DNA of 64,000 nt, from contig OX352763.1 of assembly GCA_947095585.1 (NCBI GenBank), forward strand, positions 69,019,024 to 69,083,023, given 5' to 3'. This DNA is from Nephrocerus scutellatus. Taxonomy: Eukaryota > Arthropoda > Insecta > Diptera > Pipunculidae. Below the pieces are notes generated by a model. The model made no database searches and was not told where the DNA came from. It saw only the letters and a list, made by a program, of their open reading frames with translations. Position numbers and translations under genes: made by a program. Positions 32,790 through 43,099 of this stretch are shown here, piece after piece (the first letter of the stretch is position 1; each line of letters opens with the position of its first letter).

Positions 32790-33370
32790 TAATAGATTAT
32801 CAAAAGTACATACCTTCTCCAAATATTACAACCGTAGGTTGGCTTATAGGACCACCCAAATTTACACCAATAGGGTGTGGAGTTTTGGGAACTAAGCAAT
32901 TTCTCAAACGATTCGTATGAAATTCGGTATGTGGGACTAAGATGCGACTGTAAGACTTGTTCCTATGGAAATTGTAGAATATGACCTTTATGGTCTGGAA
33001 TTTAAGAAACAAGGCAATGTCTCAAGCGATTGGTATGAAATTCGGAATGAAGGACTAAGATGCGACTATAAGATTTGTTCCTAAGGAAATTCAGGATGGA
33101 ATATGATCATTATGGTCTGAAATTTCAGGAACAAATTTAGTCTATAAGACTTCTTCCTATGGCAGTTCGGGAATATGGTCATTATGGTCTGGAAATTTGG
33201 GAACTAAGCAATTTCTCAAGCGATTCGTATGAAAGTCTGTATGTTTATACTAAGATGCGACTATAAAGCTTGTTCCTATTGCAATTATCGAATATTGTAA
33301 TTATGGTCTGGAAATTCGGGAACAAAGCAATTTCTCAAGCGATTTACAGGAAATTGTTGGGAAATTGTAT
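32790..33370. repeat. Dispersed ~120 bp repeat family A, first block
   Basis: About four to five diverged copies of a unit containing GAAATTCGGTATGTAGGACT, AAGATGCGACTATAAG, TGTTCCTATGGAAATT and CAATTTCTCAAGCGATT. The same family recurs at 41940-42640 and 45130-45430. No coding capacity is recognised. Confidence 0.8.
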
Positions 33371-33930
33371 GGTCTAGAAGATTTAAATCCGCTTATAAAT
33401 TATTTATTTCATTGTATGTGATGTGATGATGATGTATGTGATGAGCTACGGTGCCAGTCGTAGGACCGCCCTCTTTTTAGTATTTAGTATAGAAAATTTC
33501 ATTTCTACATTACTAAGTGTTTATAAAATCATCATTGCGATGATTTTCATTATTCAAATTAAAGAGCATTGACAATGAATCAGCAGAATTATATAGGCCA
33601 TGAATGTGCAATGTTTTTTTTTTTAATTCATCTGCGAGTATTTTCTTCGTGTCCGGATGTAGTGTGGATTTGTATAAAAACAAACATACTTACAAATTTT
33701 TATATTAGACTAGCGGAAACACTCGGCATAGAAGAATATTTTATTTAGTCATTTCTACATTACTATAAAAAACCGTGATGCTTTTTAGAGCGCAAATAAT
33801 GGAATTTTTATAATTTTACTCTTGTTGCCACTTGACAGCAGAATTAAATTTCGTATGAATGTCTGTGTCACAATTGAAGCACTGCAACACAACAACAAAA
33901 CAACAACAATCGTAAAGCAAGCAGCGCTAT
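33371..33930. other. Unassigned AT-rich spacer
   Basis: Includes a GATGATGTATGTGATG low-complexity run near 33420-33440 and a repeated ATTTCTACATTACTA (near 33500 and 33750). I recognise no gene. Confidence 0.4.
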
Positions 33931-34700
33931 ATGGGGAAAAAAATTTGTATGGGAGCCCACCGACCCCGCAGCCAGATCACTATCAAATTTTAATAGAAAG
34001 TATTTCCACCGAAAATATACATGTGTGCAAAAATCCAAATCCAACCATAAACAGACATTTTCATGAATATCTGAACTACAGCGCCACCTAAGGGGTCAGA
34101 AAATAAAACCATCTATAAAAATTAAAATTGTTCGTGTAAATTCTCTAGGCGGGGATGGTAAATAAAATAGGGTAAATGTTTTAAAAAACATCAACGATCA
34201 CTCCCAAAAATGAACAAAAAATTTTGTCCATCAGTAATACACATGTGTTTCAAATTTGAACGAAATCGGGCTAATTTTTAAAAAATCAATATGGGCACCC
34301 CTCGGTCCTCAGAGCCCATTCACTCCAAAAACTTTACAAAAATTTTGTTAATTTTTATGGGGCCCCACAACCCCAGACATCAAAATTTTTGCAAAAAGTG
34401 TTGTCCATCGGAAAAAAAAATCGGTATAATTTTTTTAAAAAAAATTTTGGGGCCCAATGACCCTGGAGCCCGGGGTCTCCAAAATTTTTACAAAAAGTGT
34501 TGTGCAATGGAGATACACATTTGAAGAAAATCGAGTAAATTTTGTAAAATATTTGTATGGGAGGCTCGAGGGTCCTCAAATTTTAATAGAGAGTGTTGTC
34601 TCCTGAGCAAAATTTCAATAAAATCGGGCTTTGGGATGTGGTTTAAAAATTGATCGCAAGATTCCACGACATCCGTGCCACGGGCAAGTGAAGGTAATAT
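33930..34700. repeat. Dispersed ~110-120 bp repeat family B, first block
   Basis: Diverged copies of a unit with TATGGGAGCCCC, GACCCCGGGGCC, AAATTTTAATAGAAAGTATTG, GGAGATACACATGTG and AAAATCGGG. The family recurs at 41755-41945, 43330-43690 and 44480-45020. Confidence 0.75.
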
Positions 34701-34917
34701 AAATAATGTTCGGCGCGACAAACTTTTGCGGTCCAAGGCCTAGCTTCTCGCGACCATTTGTGTTGCGCATGTATATTTTTGGGCACAAATAGAAGGGACC
34801 TACAATTTAAGGCCGGGTCTGAACGGCGAATTGAGAAACTTTCCCTGACAAGTTATTTACTTTCGTGTAATAATAATACGTTTTATTTTATTACTGCTTC
34901 TTATTTGTTACTTTTAG

Positions 34918-35432
34918 TGCAACATGTGGGACTCTAGGATACTGCTGTTAGTATCCGCAGGTTAGACCAATGTCCATGCGAATCGTGTAGTATGGTGAGG
35001 AAATGACAACGCGTGTATCATTCTAGTTTGAAATTATCTCTTAACTCTGATTTTATTTTACTCAAACTTGTTCTTTTATACTATTTCTTAGCCTAATTTT
35101 ACTATGTACAATCTATTGGTAAAATAACTAAGTATCTAAAGTCGTGCATCGTCATTGATGCACTTGACATATTACTTGTGTAAAAAAATGTGTACCCAGT
35201 GTTGGTGTGCTTGAAATTCAGTCGAATAGAGCACAATGCAAGTTCCCTACTTTACAAATATGATTCACTATTTTCGCCTATGCATTCTTTGTGTCGTCAT
35301 TGCCGAACACGTGCAGTTTCTTTACTTAGGCGACTAGTGTAATTTATTGTATGTGACGTATAGGAATATATTTCCGTAATAAATTGTATTGTTTATGGGT
35401 TTTGGTTGTGTGTACGTAGTGTTACACTACAC
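34918..35432 (+). repeat. LTR-like block related to the solo LTR at 46359-46862
   Basis: It shares with 46359-46862 the ordered motifs ATGCACTTGACATA, TCGCCTATG/TCGCCTGTG, TTTAGGCGACT and a terminal GTGTTACACTACA against GCTATTACACTACA. Overall divergence is large. No matching target duplication was found, so the left boundary is uncertain. Confidence 0.45.
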
Positions 35433-35486
35433 TCGGAACGTTTGTCACCCATTCGCGAGAGGTGGGACACCGTGAAATATACTTTT

Positions 35487-35556
35487 GGTGTTACTGGGAT
35501 TCGAACCACGAACCTTCTGCTCAGTAGCTAAACGCAATTCCACTGAGCCACGGCGC
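35487..35556 (-). repeat. tRNA-derived SINE-like unit (head region)
   Basis: On the minus strand, 70 nt read like a tRNA. An A-box-like TGGCTCAGTGG lies at 35540-35550 and a B box GGTTCGAATCC at 35497-35507, about 33 nt apart, as for an RNA polymerase III internal promoter. The acceptor stem ends do not pair and the T stem is imperfect, so a working tRNA is unlikely. The sequence continues to about 35435, next to the LTR-like block. Confidence 0.55.
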
Positions 35557-35639
35557 CCAGTAGTTAATATAGGGAATTTAAAAAAGAACAGACGCATTTT
35601 ATGAAACGCGCTATGTACTATGGTGTTTTTTTGTTGTTG

Positions 35640-35800
35640 TAATGTACACACGCTAAAGGGATTTGCACCCTTATAATGCTGAGCACAGCGTGGTCGTAAG
35701 GAAAATAGGGAGAGGAAATGATGTGATGTCTATGCATGTGTATCTTAAACGACTGCATATCATACAAATGCGGAACCACAGAATCGGGCAATTTATTCAA
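35640..35800. repeat. Dispersed repeat C, copy 1 (copy 2 at 42878-43030)
   Basis: TAATGTACACACGCTAA, TGCACCCTTATAATGCT, AGCACAGCGTGGTCGT and ACGACTGCA occur in the same order and spacing at 42878-43030. Most bases agree by eye. Confidence 0.75.
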
Positions 35801-37027
35801 CATAACTATTGTGCGGCTAAAGCAGGAATCTCTGAATTGGTTAGTACATCCGAAGATATGCTTTGGTTAGTACATCCGAAGATAGGCTTAATGGTGGACC
35901 CGTGGGCTCGAGTTAAGGCACGGGTATTTGGATGGGTTCGAGAATGGGCGGGATGCATCTGGATATTTCTTTTGAACACCGCTTGTGGAAAAAGCGATAA
36001 AACAGTGACAGGCAGGAAACATTCCTACGATGTTTAAGCGATTCGATTGTTTTCTCGATATTTACGTCACCATTAAGTTGTAACGCGTGTGAAGGGAAAT
36101 TCCGCGCAGAACGAAGAATTTCCCTACACAATACGCATTATGTATACCACCACCTCATCATTCCATCACCATCATATTTTGTTTCTCATTTTTTCTTATT
36201 CTTTGTTAAAACTTTGTTCTAAATACATACATGAATTATTGAATTAATAAAGCAGCACCAATCAAATGTATGTAAACAGTGTTCTCACTAAGCAAAACAA
36301 AAAGAAAAAAATCACTCAATATCAAAGAAGAGTGGAAATTATATTCGATAAGCACCTAATACAACACGAAAATGACTCAATATCCACCACTCTCGCTCTC
36401 TCATAAAAACAGGCAAATACTAAGAGGAGAACCAACCACAGTCGGTGAACCTAACTACCACCGAGTCGAGCGAAACCACAGTGACCAATCCGGCGTAACT
36501 GATCTAATGGGAGTCATAGGCGAACAGAAGATAATAGAAGAGACAAAAAAAAAAGAGAATATGCAGCACAAGACAGGAGCAGCACAAGACAGGAGCAGTA
36601 TTGAATTCGCCCGAAAATACGGTCGTCCCACTCGCACCCAGACGGCAGTGGACGCTTACGCACCGATCGGAACCCAATGCACAGCACTAACTTCAGACAA
36701 ACGGCTGATGGGGTCGATGACCGAAACTTTTTAAAAACACAAACCGTTTTCAAAACGAAATGTGCAAATGACGTCAGCAGAGATGAGTAAAAGTCCAAAC
36801 AAATACACTACACGCATATGGCATAGCATGCGTATATTAAAACCGAAACATGTATCTTTCATGTATATTGCAATACGTCAAAAACATGTATATTGCATGT
36901 ATATTGCAATGCGACCAAACATGAAACATGGTTTCAAAACAAGTCGACCATGTATATTGCCAACAATATATGGCAATATGTATCGGACTATACAGTGGAA
37001 AACCGAAGAAAAACATCAACGGAAAAG
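35801..37027. other. Mostly unassigned region upstream of an LTR-like promoter
   Basis: A 26 bp sequence (TTGGTTAGTACATCCGAAGA) is duplicated in tandem at about 35838-35890. A 120-residue frame at 36372-36734 on the plus strand has no motif I recognise and may be untranslated LTR-element sequence. Short ATGTATATTGCA repeats occur at 36850-36970. A TGTAACG at about 36080 is a possible LTR start for the unit ending at 38277, without a matching target duplication. Confidence 0.35.
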
Positions 37028-37036
37028 TATAAAAGG
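37028..37036 (+). promoter_or_regulatory. TATA box of an LTR-like unit
   Basis: AGTATAAAAGGAGCACGCAG, closely matching the LTR promoter style of the Gypsy element (TATAAAAGG at 25231). The minisatellite begins about 50 bp downstream, and an LTR-like end lies at 38277. Confidence 0.5.
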
Positions 37037-37084
37037 AGCACGCAGCTCGATAGACAGGGCAGTCTTCCTGAGTTCCTTTCGGAA

Positions 37085-37887
37085 TCACATTAGTGGCTTA
37101 AGAGTATTTACCTTGCCATTACCGCTGAAGCTAAACGCTGCAACGTCAACTGAATTCTCACATTAGTGGCTTAAGAGTGCTTACCTTGCCATTACCGCTG
37201 CAGCTAAACGCTGCGACGCCGACTGAATCCTCACATTAGTGGCTTAAGAGTACTTACCTTGCCATTACCGCTGCAGCTAAACGCTGCGTCGCCGACTGAA
37301 CCCTCACATTAGTGGCTTAAGAGTGCTTACCTTGCCATTACCGCTGAAGCTAAACGCTGCAACGTCAACTGAATTCTCACATTAGTGGCTTAAGAGTGCT
37401 TACCTTGCCATTACCGCTGCAGCTAAACGCTGCGACGCCGACTGAATCCTCACATTAGTGGCTTAAGAGTGCTTACCTTGCCATTACCGCTGAAGCTAAA
37501 CGCTGCAACGTCAACTGAATTCTCACATTAGTGGCTTAAGAGTGCTTACCTTGCCATTACCGCTGCAGCTAAACGCTGCGACGCCGACTGAATCCTCACA
37601 TTAGTGGCTTAAGAGTACTTACCTTGCCATTACCGCTGAAGCTAAACGCTGCAACGTCGACTGAATTCTCACATTAGTGGCTTAAGAGTGCTTACCTTGC
37701 CATTACCGCTGCAGCTAAACGCTGCGACGCTAACTGAACCCTCACATTAGTGGCTTAAGAGTACTTACCTTGCCATTACCGCTGAAGCTAAACGCTGCAA
37801 CGTCGACTGAATTCTCACATTAGTGGCTTAAGTGTGCTTACCTTGCCATTACCGCTGAAGCTACACGCTGTGCAATCATCCGCCCTC
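37085..37887 (+). repeat. 73 bp minisatellite, 11 copies, mostly alternating A/B types
   Basis: TCACATTAGTGGCTTAAGAG starts recur every 73 bp: 37085, 37158, 37231, 37304, 37377, 37450, 37523, 37596, 37669, 37742 and 37815. Type A has CTGAAGC and CAACGTC(A/G)ACTGAATTC; type B has CTGCAGC and CGACGCCGACTGAATCC. They alternate through most of the array, giving a 146 bp higher-order unit. Confidence 0.93.
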
Positions 37888-37894
37888 ACAGCAT

Positions 37895-38110
37895 TATAGC
37901 AAACTTTATGTAAAATAATCATTAACTTCCTAATATCTTTTCACAGGAGAATTAACCAATTTTATATAAAATGAACAATTAATTTCCTAATTATCTTTTC
38001 ACAGGAGAATTAACAAACTTTATATAACATGAACAATTAACTTCCTAACCTCTTTTCACAGGAGAATTATCAAACGTTATATAACATAAACCTTAATTTC
38101 CTAATCAATC
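37895..38110 (+). repeat. ~58 bp tandem repeat (about 3-4 copies)
   Basis: TCTTTTCACAGGAGAATTA recurs near 37936, 37994 and 38051, with AACTTTATATAA and AATTTCCTAA between. It directly follows the 73 bp array. Confidence 0.8.
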
Positions 38111-38199
38111 AATCATCTTTGTATATCATCATCTTGTATTAAATATTGAATAGAAGTAAAATAAATAAAGAGAAGATTCCAAACCCTTAACAAAACAAA

Positions 38200-38277
38200 T
38201 TTTATTATTGTAACGACCAAATTTAAATCGAACCCTGGTCACACTGAGTTCTACCCCGGCTGGGAAACTCCGTTACA
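38200..38277 (+). repeat. Probable 3' end of a Gypsy-type LTR
   Basis: TGTAACGACC...CGAACCCTGGTCAC...TACCCCGGC...CTCCGTTACA parallels the end of the Gypsy LTR (GTAACGAAAA...CCCTGGACGCC...TACCCCGGC...CTCGTTACA, 25970-26047). No primer binding site follows (CGCGCGATAC), so it is a 3' or solo LTR. With the TATA at 37028 and the minisatellite it may form one long LTR. Confidence 0.5.
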
Positions 38278-38859
38278 CGCGCGATACTGAAAAGACTGTG
38301 GATTACCAATACATCGAATTTTGTTAGTTTTGAAGCATGGATCTGTCCATCAACAAAACAGTTGGACTTTCTGTAGAAAGGGATTTGGTCAAAACCCTCT
38401 ATAGACATACGTCCATAACCAGTTCGTGAGCACTTAACCGTGCACTTCATAAAATTTTAAAAACTTTACTGTAGGTTCAACTTGACAGCATAATTACATT
38501 AGCTATGAAGATGCATCGAATTTAAAATTTCTACGCCTAACTTTACTTTTAGGTTTAATTGTTGTGGCAGACAACCGAACCTTGTGATCAAATTAAAAAA
38601 AAAACAGTACTACTAGTATGTTACATATAAAGAGACATATACAATTTAGATGCTGCAACCTACCTTGATACTTTTTCCGTTGCCCAGGTATTTATTCATC
38701 CCAATCTTCTATTAGGCAGGGGAAGAAAAAAGAATGATTATGATTGCAGTTTTTATTAACAATTTAAAAAATATATTTTAAACTATAGCTATAGTATTAA
38801 AATTATAAAATAAAATTAAAAAAACATACATAATATTAAATTAAAACAAAGCTTGGTTG
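38278..38859. other. Unassigned AT-rich spacer
   Basis: A 75-residue minus-strand frame at 38223-38450 has no recognised motif. AT-rich sequence dominates from 38750. It could include the non-coding 3' part of the adjacent Helitron, but I saw no clear terminal hairpin plus CTRR. Confidence 0.35.
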
Positions 38860-39425
38860 TATACAGTGTTTTTAGTTTCACCTTCAAGAGCAAGAATAAA
38901 TAAATTATTAGGTCAATCCATCCCAGAGCAAGCAAAATAAAGTTGTCCGTGGGAAAAACATGGCGATCTCAAAACGCAAGTTTTACTGGAAATTGCAATC
39001 ACTTAAATTTAAAAGGTAGAGTGTGTGCTATTCGTGGGAAAAAATCTGTTAAGCACTGTCTCTTTTCTGTCAAGATAGTCGCTTCAATTATATTGCCCAG
39101 CATCTCATTTACGCACAGTCTTGTGCCGTTGCAAAGTTTTGGCGAGTCGAGATTCCCTAGTAAAATAATTGGAGACCCCACTGTAAGATGATGTGGTGGC
39201 AATCCAGACAAATCAAGTGAGTTTAGAAACTCAGATAATTCAAATATTTCCTCATCAGTATCTACAACGGTATCGATACACTTATATTCAGTGACTGTGC
39301 CTATTTACAAGTCAAGTTTTTGATTGTTTATTTCGTGGGTGTCTCCATTTTTAGCAGCAAGAATGGCCCCTTCTCGCAACCGGTTAAGAATGTGATAGTT
39401 TTGAGAAATGGAATTCTGCGGCAGA
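38860..39425 (-). pseudogene. Helitron PIF1-like helicase C-terminal remnant
   Basis: Minus-strand reading gives NYHILNRLREGAILAAKN (about 39360-39415), a stop, DTDEEIFELSEFLNSLDLSGLPPHHLT, then (39211 leftwards) VGSPIILLGNLDSPKLCNGTRL. After a gap it gives LQFPVKLAF, CFSHGQLYFACSG and LFILALEGETKNTVYNQALF ending at about 38860. These are the ordered C-terminal blocks of the helicase of Helitron transposons. About 20 residues with the INKSQGQ motif are missing between LAF and the CFSHGQLY block. Two or more frame breaks are seen. The REP and N-terminal helicase parts are absent. By family it drives rolling-circle transposition; this piece is dead. Confidence 0.8.
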
Positions 39426-39494
39426 TTTCAAAATCGATGTTAATTTAATAATACCATAAAACACGGCTACTAATCTATCTTTTCCAATTTGAAG

Positions 39495-40075
39495 TAGGGG
39501 CGACAATGTCCTCACCCCCAAATTCGTCGCCAAATGGTGTTTAGTACCATTCTAAACACCACTATTCATCTAAGCGACCCCGAAAACAATGGGATCGACA
39601 CTAATATCGGTCAACTCACCCATAGGAGTGTCCTACCAACACTATTCGTCTCAGTGGCCCCGAGAATTATTGAATGGACACCAATATCGGTCATCCTCCT
39701 CAGATACCGACCCGATCGCCCTAGAGCTGTCTTTCCATCACCATCAACTCAGCAACCCCGAAAGCCATAGAATTGACACTAATATCGACCACCCCCCTCA
39801 GTTAACGACCCCATCCACCTAGACCTGTCTTGTCTTACCATCACCATTCAAGTCAGCGACCCGAAAACCATAGAATCAACACTAATATCGGTCACCCCCA
39901 CCCCCAGTTATCGACCTAATTCCCGTAGAGCTGTCTTACCATCACCATTCAACTCAGGGACCACGAAAACCAATCGACACTTATATCGGTCCCCCCCCTC
40001 AGCTATCGACCACATCCCCCTAGATCTGTCTTGTGGGACCAACACTCTTATATCGGCTGCCACGCCTCTCCCAGC
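39495..40075 (+). repeat. ~105 bp satellite D, first locus
   Basis: About five imperfect copies of a unit with CTCAGCGACCCCGAAAAC, ATAGAATCGACACTAATATCGGTCA, a C-rich run, and TAGAGCTGTCTTACCATCACCATTCA. The same unit is found at 63115-63560. Confidence 0.88.
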
Positions 40076-40185
40076 CAAAAAAGTACTACTCCCACCACCA
40101 CCTATATTTTATTCCAGATAGTAACTTATATGTATACCATGTTTGGTTGAAATTGGTCAAGGCGTTCCAGAGTTAGGCACAAATA

Positions 40186-40645
40186 AATAAATATACAAAT
40201 ATACAAACATACAAATATACAAATATACAAATATACAAATATACAAATATACAAATATACAAATATACAAATATACAAATATACAAATATACAAATATAC
40301 AAATATACAAATATACAAATATACAAATATACAAATACATATACAAATATACAAATATACAAATATACAAATATACAAATATACAAATATACAAATATAC
40401 AAATATACAAATATACAAATATACAAATATACAAATATACAAATATACAAATATACAAATATACAAATATACAAATATACAAATATACAAATATACAAAT
40501 ATACACATATACAAATATACAAATATACAAATATACAAATATACAAATATACAAAAATACAAATTTACAAATTTACAAATAAACAAATAAACAAATAAAC
40601 AAATAAACAAATATACACATATACACATATACAAATAAATAAAAT
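40186..40645. repeat. (ATACAAAT)n microsatellite, ~460 bp
   Basis: About 55 copies of an 8 bp unit with a few variants (ATACATATACAAAT near 40335; AAACAAAT at the right end). Because 8 is not a multiple of 3, all minus-strand frames stay open and repeat YICIFVYL; these are not genes. Confidence 0.97.
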
Positions 40646-41740
40646 AAATTCTCTATTTTATATATATAGAAGATAGAAGATAAACTGTAGCTTTACAATC
40701 TACATATAAACTTTAATTTAAGTTTAATGTACATACATAAAAAACAACCCATGAAAATTGAAAATGTTCATCTAAATTCTCTAATCGTAGAAATCGATAT
40801 GGGTGCCCCTTGATCCTGAGTTTTTTTTTTTATTGTAGGAGAAACATCGAAAGATACATTCGACACATCAGATGTTAAATTTGAAAATGCTCAGATCATT
40901 TTATTCTGAGCACTTAGAGCACGCTCATACTCTGAGCAAATAAGAAACACGAGCATTTTTCTTGAGAACTCTTTGACTGCTCTGAACTGCCAAATGACAG
41001 AATATTGTGAAAACTTGTTGTTCTATCTGTAAGTTGATATCGACAACAAAAAACGACATCAATAAAAATACAATTCAGTAAATAAGTAAGTAAGTTGAAT
41101 TAAGCATAAAACATTTATGTCTCGTTTCATTTGCTGGGTTCATTTGTGGGTGAGCTAAGATTTCTCTCTCATGGTTTCAGTTTAACGTTGCATTTGCGAA
41201 CTGTGCCCGAAGTACGGTTTAATTTTATTTGCTACCCGTCGGCAATCGGGTACATCGGGCACTCACCTCGTTCACCTCGAAAACTCTGTCACTTTGAAAG
41301 CTAACCTATGGGTATGGTTTCGGATACGGTTTGTGCAGTTGAAAAGAGACATTAGTAAACAAAATACATACATATTACTTAAAGATGAAATGGAATGTTT
41401 ATAATCGATTCGACTTTTATACTATTACGCACATTCCTGGTAACTTTGTGAAATGGCATTAATAATGATTGTGAAAGTTGGATATGTATATTGATGCTTG
41501 AGAAATGATGTGAAACCGAAATTTTCTGTTTTCGTTCATTATTAGAAATAATGACATTATTAATAACCGTGTAAGTGCCGTGTTAAAAATATGGCGACGC
41601 AAACTAGTAATGCTTCCATGAACAGGCAGAATAGATTTTGCAATCATCCACCACACAAAACCAAGCAGCGCAGCCGACTGCGCAGCACACACCGCACACA
41701 GTCATTAAAGTACGACGGCGACGGTATCTGATGCCACTAT
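40646..41740. other. Unassigned region
   Basis: AT-rich sequence without recognisable coding or transposon motifs. A palindromic CCCGTCGGCAATCGGGT lies near 41230. GTACATTCCTTAAAA-like text near 40730 is shared with 43270 and 44415, so part belongs to the repeats duplicated there. Confidence 0.35.
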
Positions 41741-41754
41741 ATGATATTTAAAAA

Positions 41755-42640
41755 AATGTATAAGGGCCTTGCGGCCGAACCCGGGGCCCGATCACTACCA
41801 AATTTTAGAAAAAGTATTGTTTATTGGGTATACACATGTGTGTAAAATTTGAAAAAAAAAATCGGGTAATTTTTATTTTAAATTTGTATGGGAGCCCCAC
41901 GAACCCGGGGCCCGATCACTTCCAAATTTTAAAAGAAAGTATTGTCAAGCGATTCGTATGAAATTCTGTATGTTTAGACTAAGATGCGACTATAAAGCTT
42001 GTTTCCATGGCAATTCTGGAATATGGTAATTATGGTCTGGAATTTCGGGAACGAAGCAATTTCTCAAGTCATTTGCATGAAATTCGATATGTAGGATTAA
42101 AGTGCGACTATAGTGCTTGTTCCTATGGCAATTCTGGATGGTCATTATGACCTGGACTTTTTGGAACTATGCCGTTTTGAGATTTTGAGATGTTGTCACT
42201 CTCAAACCCCGCGGCCGTGGACACCACGCAGCCTACCCTTTATATTTTGACGTGACAACGTCTCTCTACTATTTTTAGAACTAAGCCATTTCTCTAGGGA
42301 ATCATATGAAATTCGCTATGTAGGACTAAGATGCGACTATAAGAATTTTTCCTATAGAAATTCTGCGATCTGGCTAATAAGGTGTGGTATTTTGTGGACC
42401 AAGCAATTTCTCAAGCGATTTGTATGAAGTTCGGTAGTAGGACTAAGTTGCGACTATAAGAATTGTTCCTATGGAAATTCTGGGATAGGGCCAATAGGTT
42501 CTGGAATTTTGTGGACCAAGCAATTTCTAAAGCGACTTGTATGAAATTCGGTATGTAGGACTAAGATGCGACTATAAGAACTGTTCCTATAGAAATTCTG
42601 GGATAGGGCCAAAAGGGTCTGGAATTCTACTGGTATTGGT
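41755..42640. repeat. Repeat families B and A, second block
   Basis: 41755-41945 holds two family B units (GGGAGCCCCACGAACCCGGG). From 41945 to 42640 about five family A units follow (GAAATTCGGTATGTAGGACT, AAGATGCGACTATAAG). A 78 bp inverted-repeat element sits inside at 42187-42264. Confidence 0.8.
42187..42264. mobile_element. 78 bp GC-rich element with 13 bp terminal inverted repeats
   Basis: Left end GAGATGTTGTCAC (42187-42199) and right end GTGACAACGTCTC (42252-42264) are inverted with one mismatch. The interior (AACCCCGCGGCCGTGGACAC) is GC-rich and unlike the AT-rich family A copies around it. It is much shorter than usual MITEs. No unambiguous target duplication. Confidence 0.55.
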
Positions 42641-42877
42641 ATGTTTTACGAATAAAGAGGCACTTATGTGCCTCTTACAAGTTTCAAGCAACATTCCTAT
42701 TTGCTACTGTTTTCTTTGCACACACTGCTGGTCATTGTTTTCACAAAGTTGGATTTTTCGTGTGCAGAATAAAACCTACTCTACAGAAAGCCCAACTGTA
42801 CGCATACTAATGTTGTTAAAAAATAACAAAACCGGCTGTATTTGTAAGATTTGTAAGATACAGTGTTTTTTATGTGT

Positions 42878-43030
42878 AATGTACACACGCTAAGGGGATC
42901 TGCACCCTTATAATGCTTAGCACAGCGTGGTCGTTACGAAATTGAAATTTGGGAGAGGAAAAGGTGAGATGTCTATGCACGTGTGTCTTTAACGACTGCA
43001 AATCATACAAATGCGGAAACAGAATCAGGA
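42878..43030. repeat. Dispersed repeat C, copy 2
   Basis: Counterpart of 35640-35800 in the same orientation. Confidence 0.75.
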
Positions 43031-43099
43031 TATTCAATACTAAATGATAACACATTCATGTTACATACATTGAGCAGAACGAAACAAACTTGTGCAGTA

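Noticed and set aside
33822..34524. Short plus-strand frames (89 and 77 residues)
   Set aside because: They run through repeat family B and recur wherever the repeat does (43351, 44493), so they are repeat shadows.
35487..35556. A functional tRNA gene
   Set aside because: The promoter boxes are good, but acceptor and T stems do not pair properly; a SINE head or pseudogene fits better.
36372..36734. 120-residue plus-strand frame as a gene
   Set aside because: No recognised motif, low-complexity charged composition, and it lies upstream of an LTR-type promoter; untranslated element sequence is as likely.
37085..37887. Regular repeats that could suggest a CRISPR array
   Set aside because: The whole 73 bp is repeated with no unique spacers, there are no cas genes, and the context is eukaryotic.
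38223..38450. 75-residue minus-strand frame
   Set aside because: Overlaps the probable LTR end at 38200-38277 and shows no family motif.
40126..40634. Three long minus-strand open frames (129-153 residues, YICIFVYL repeats)
   Set aside because: They are the translation of an 8 bp microsatellite, which stays open in all three frames; no real protein is supported.
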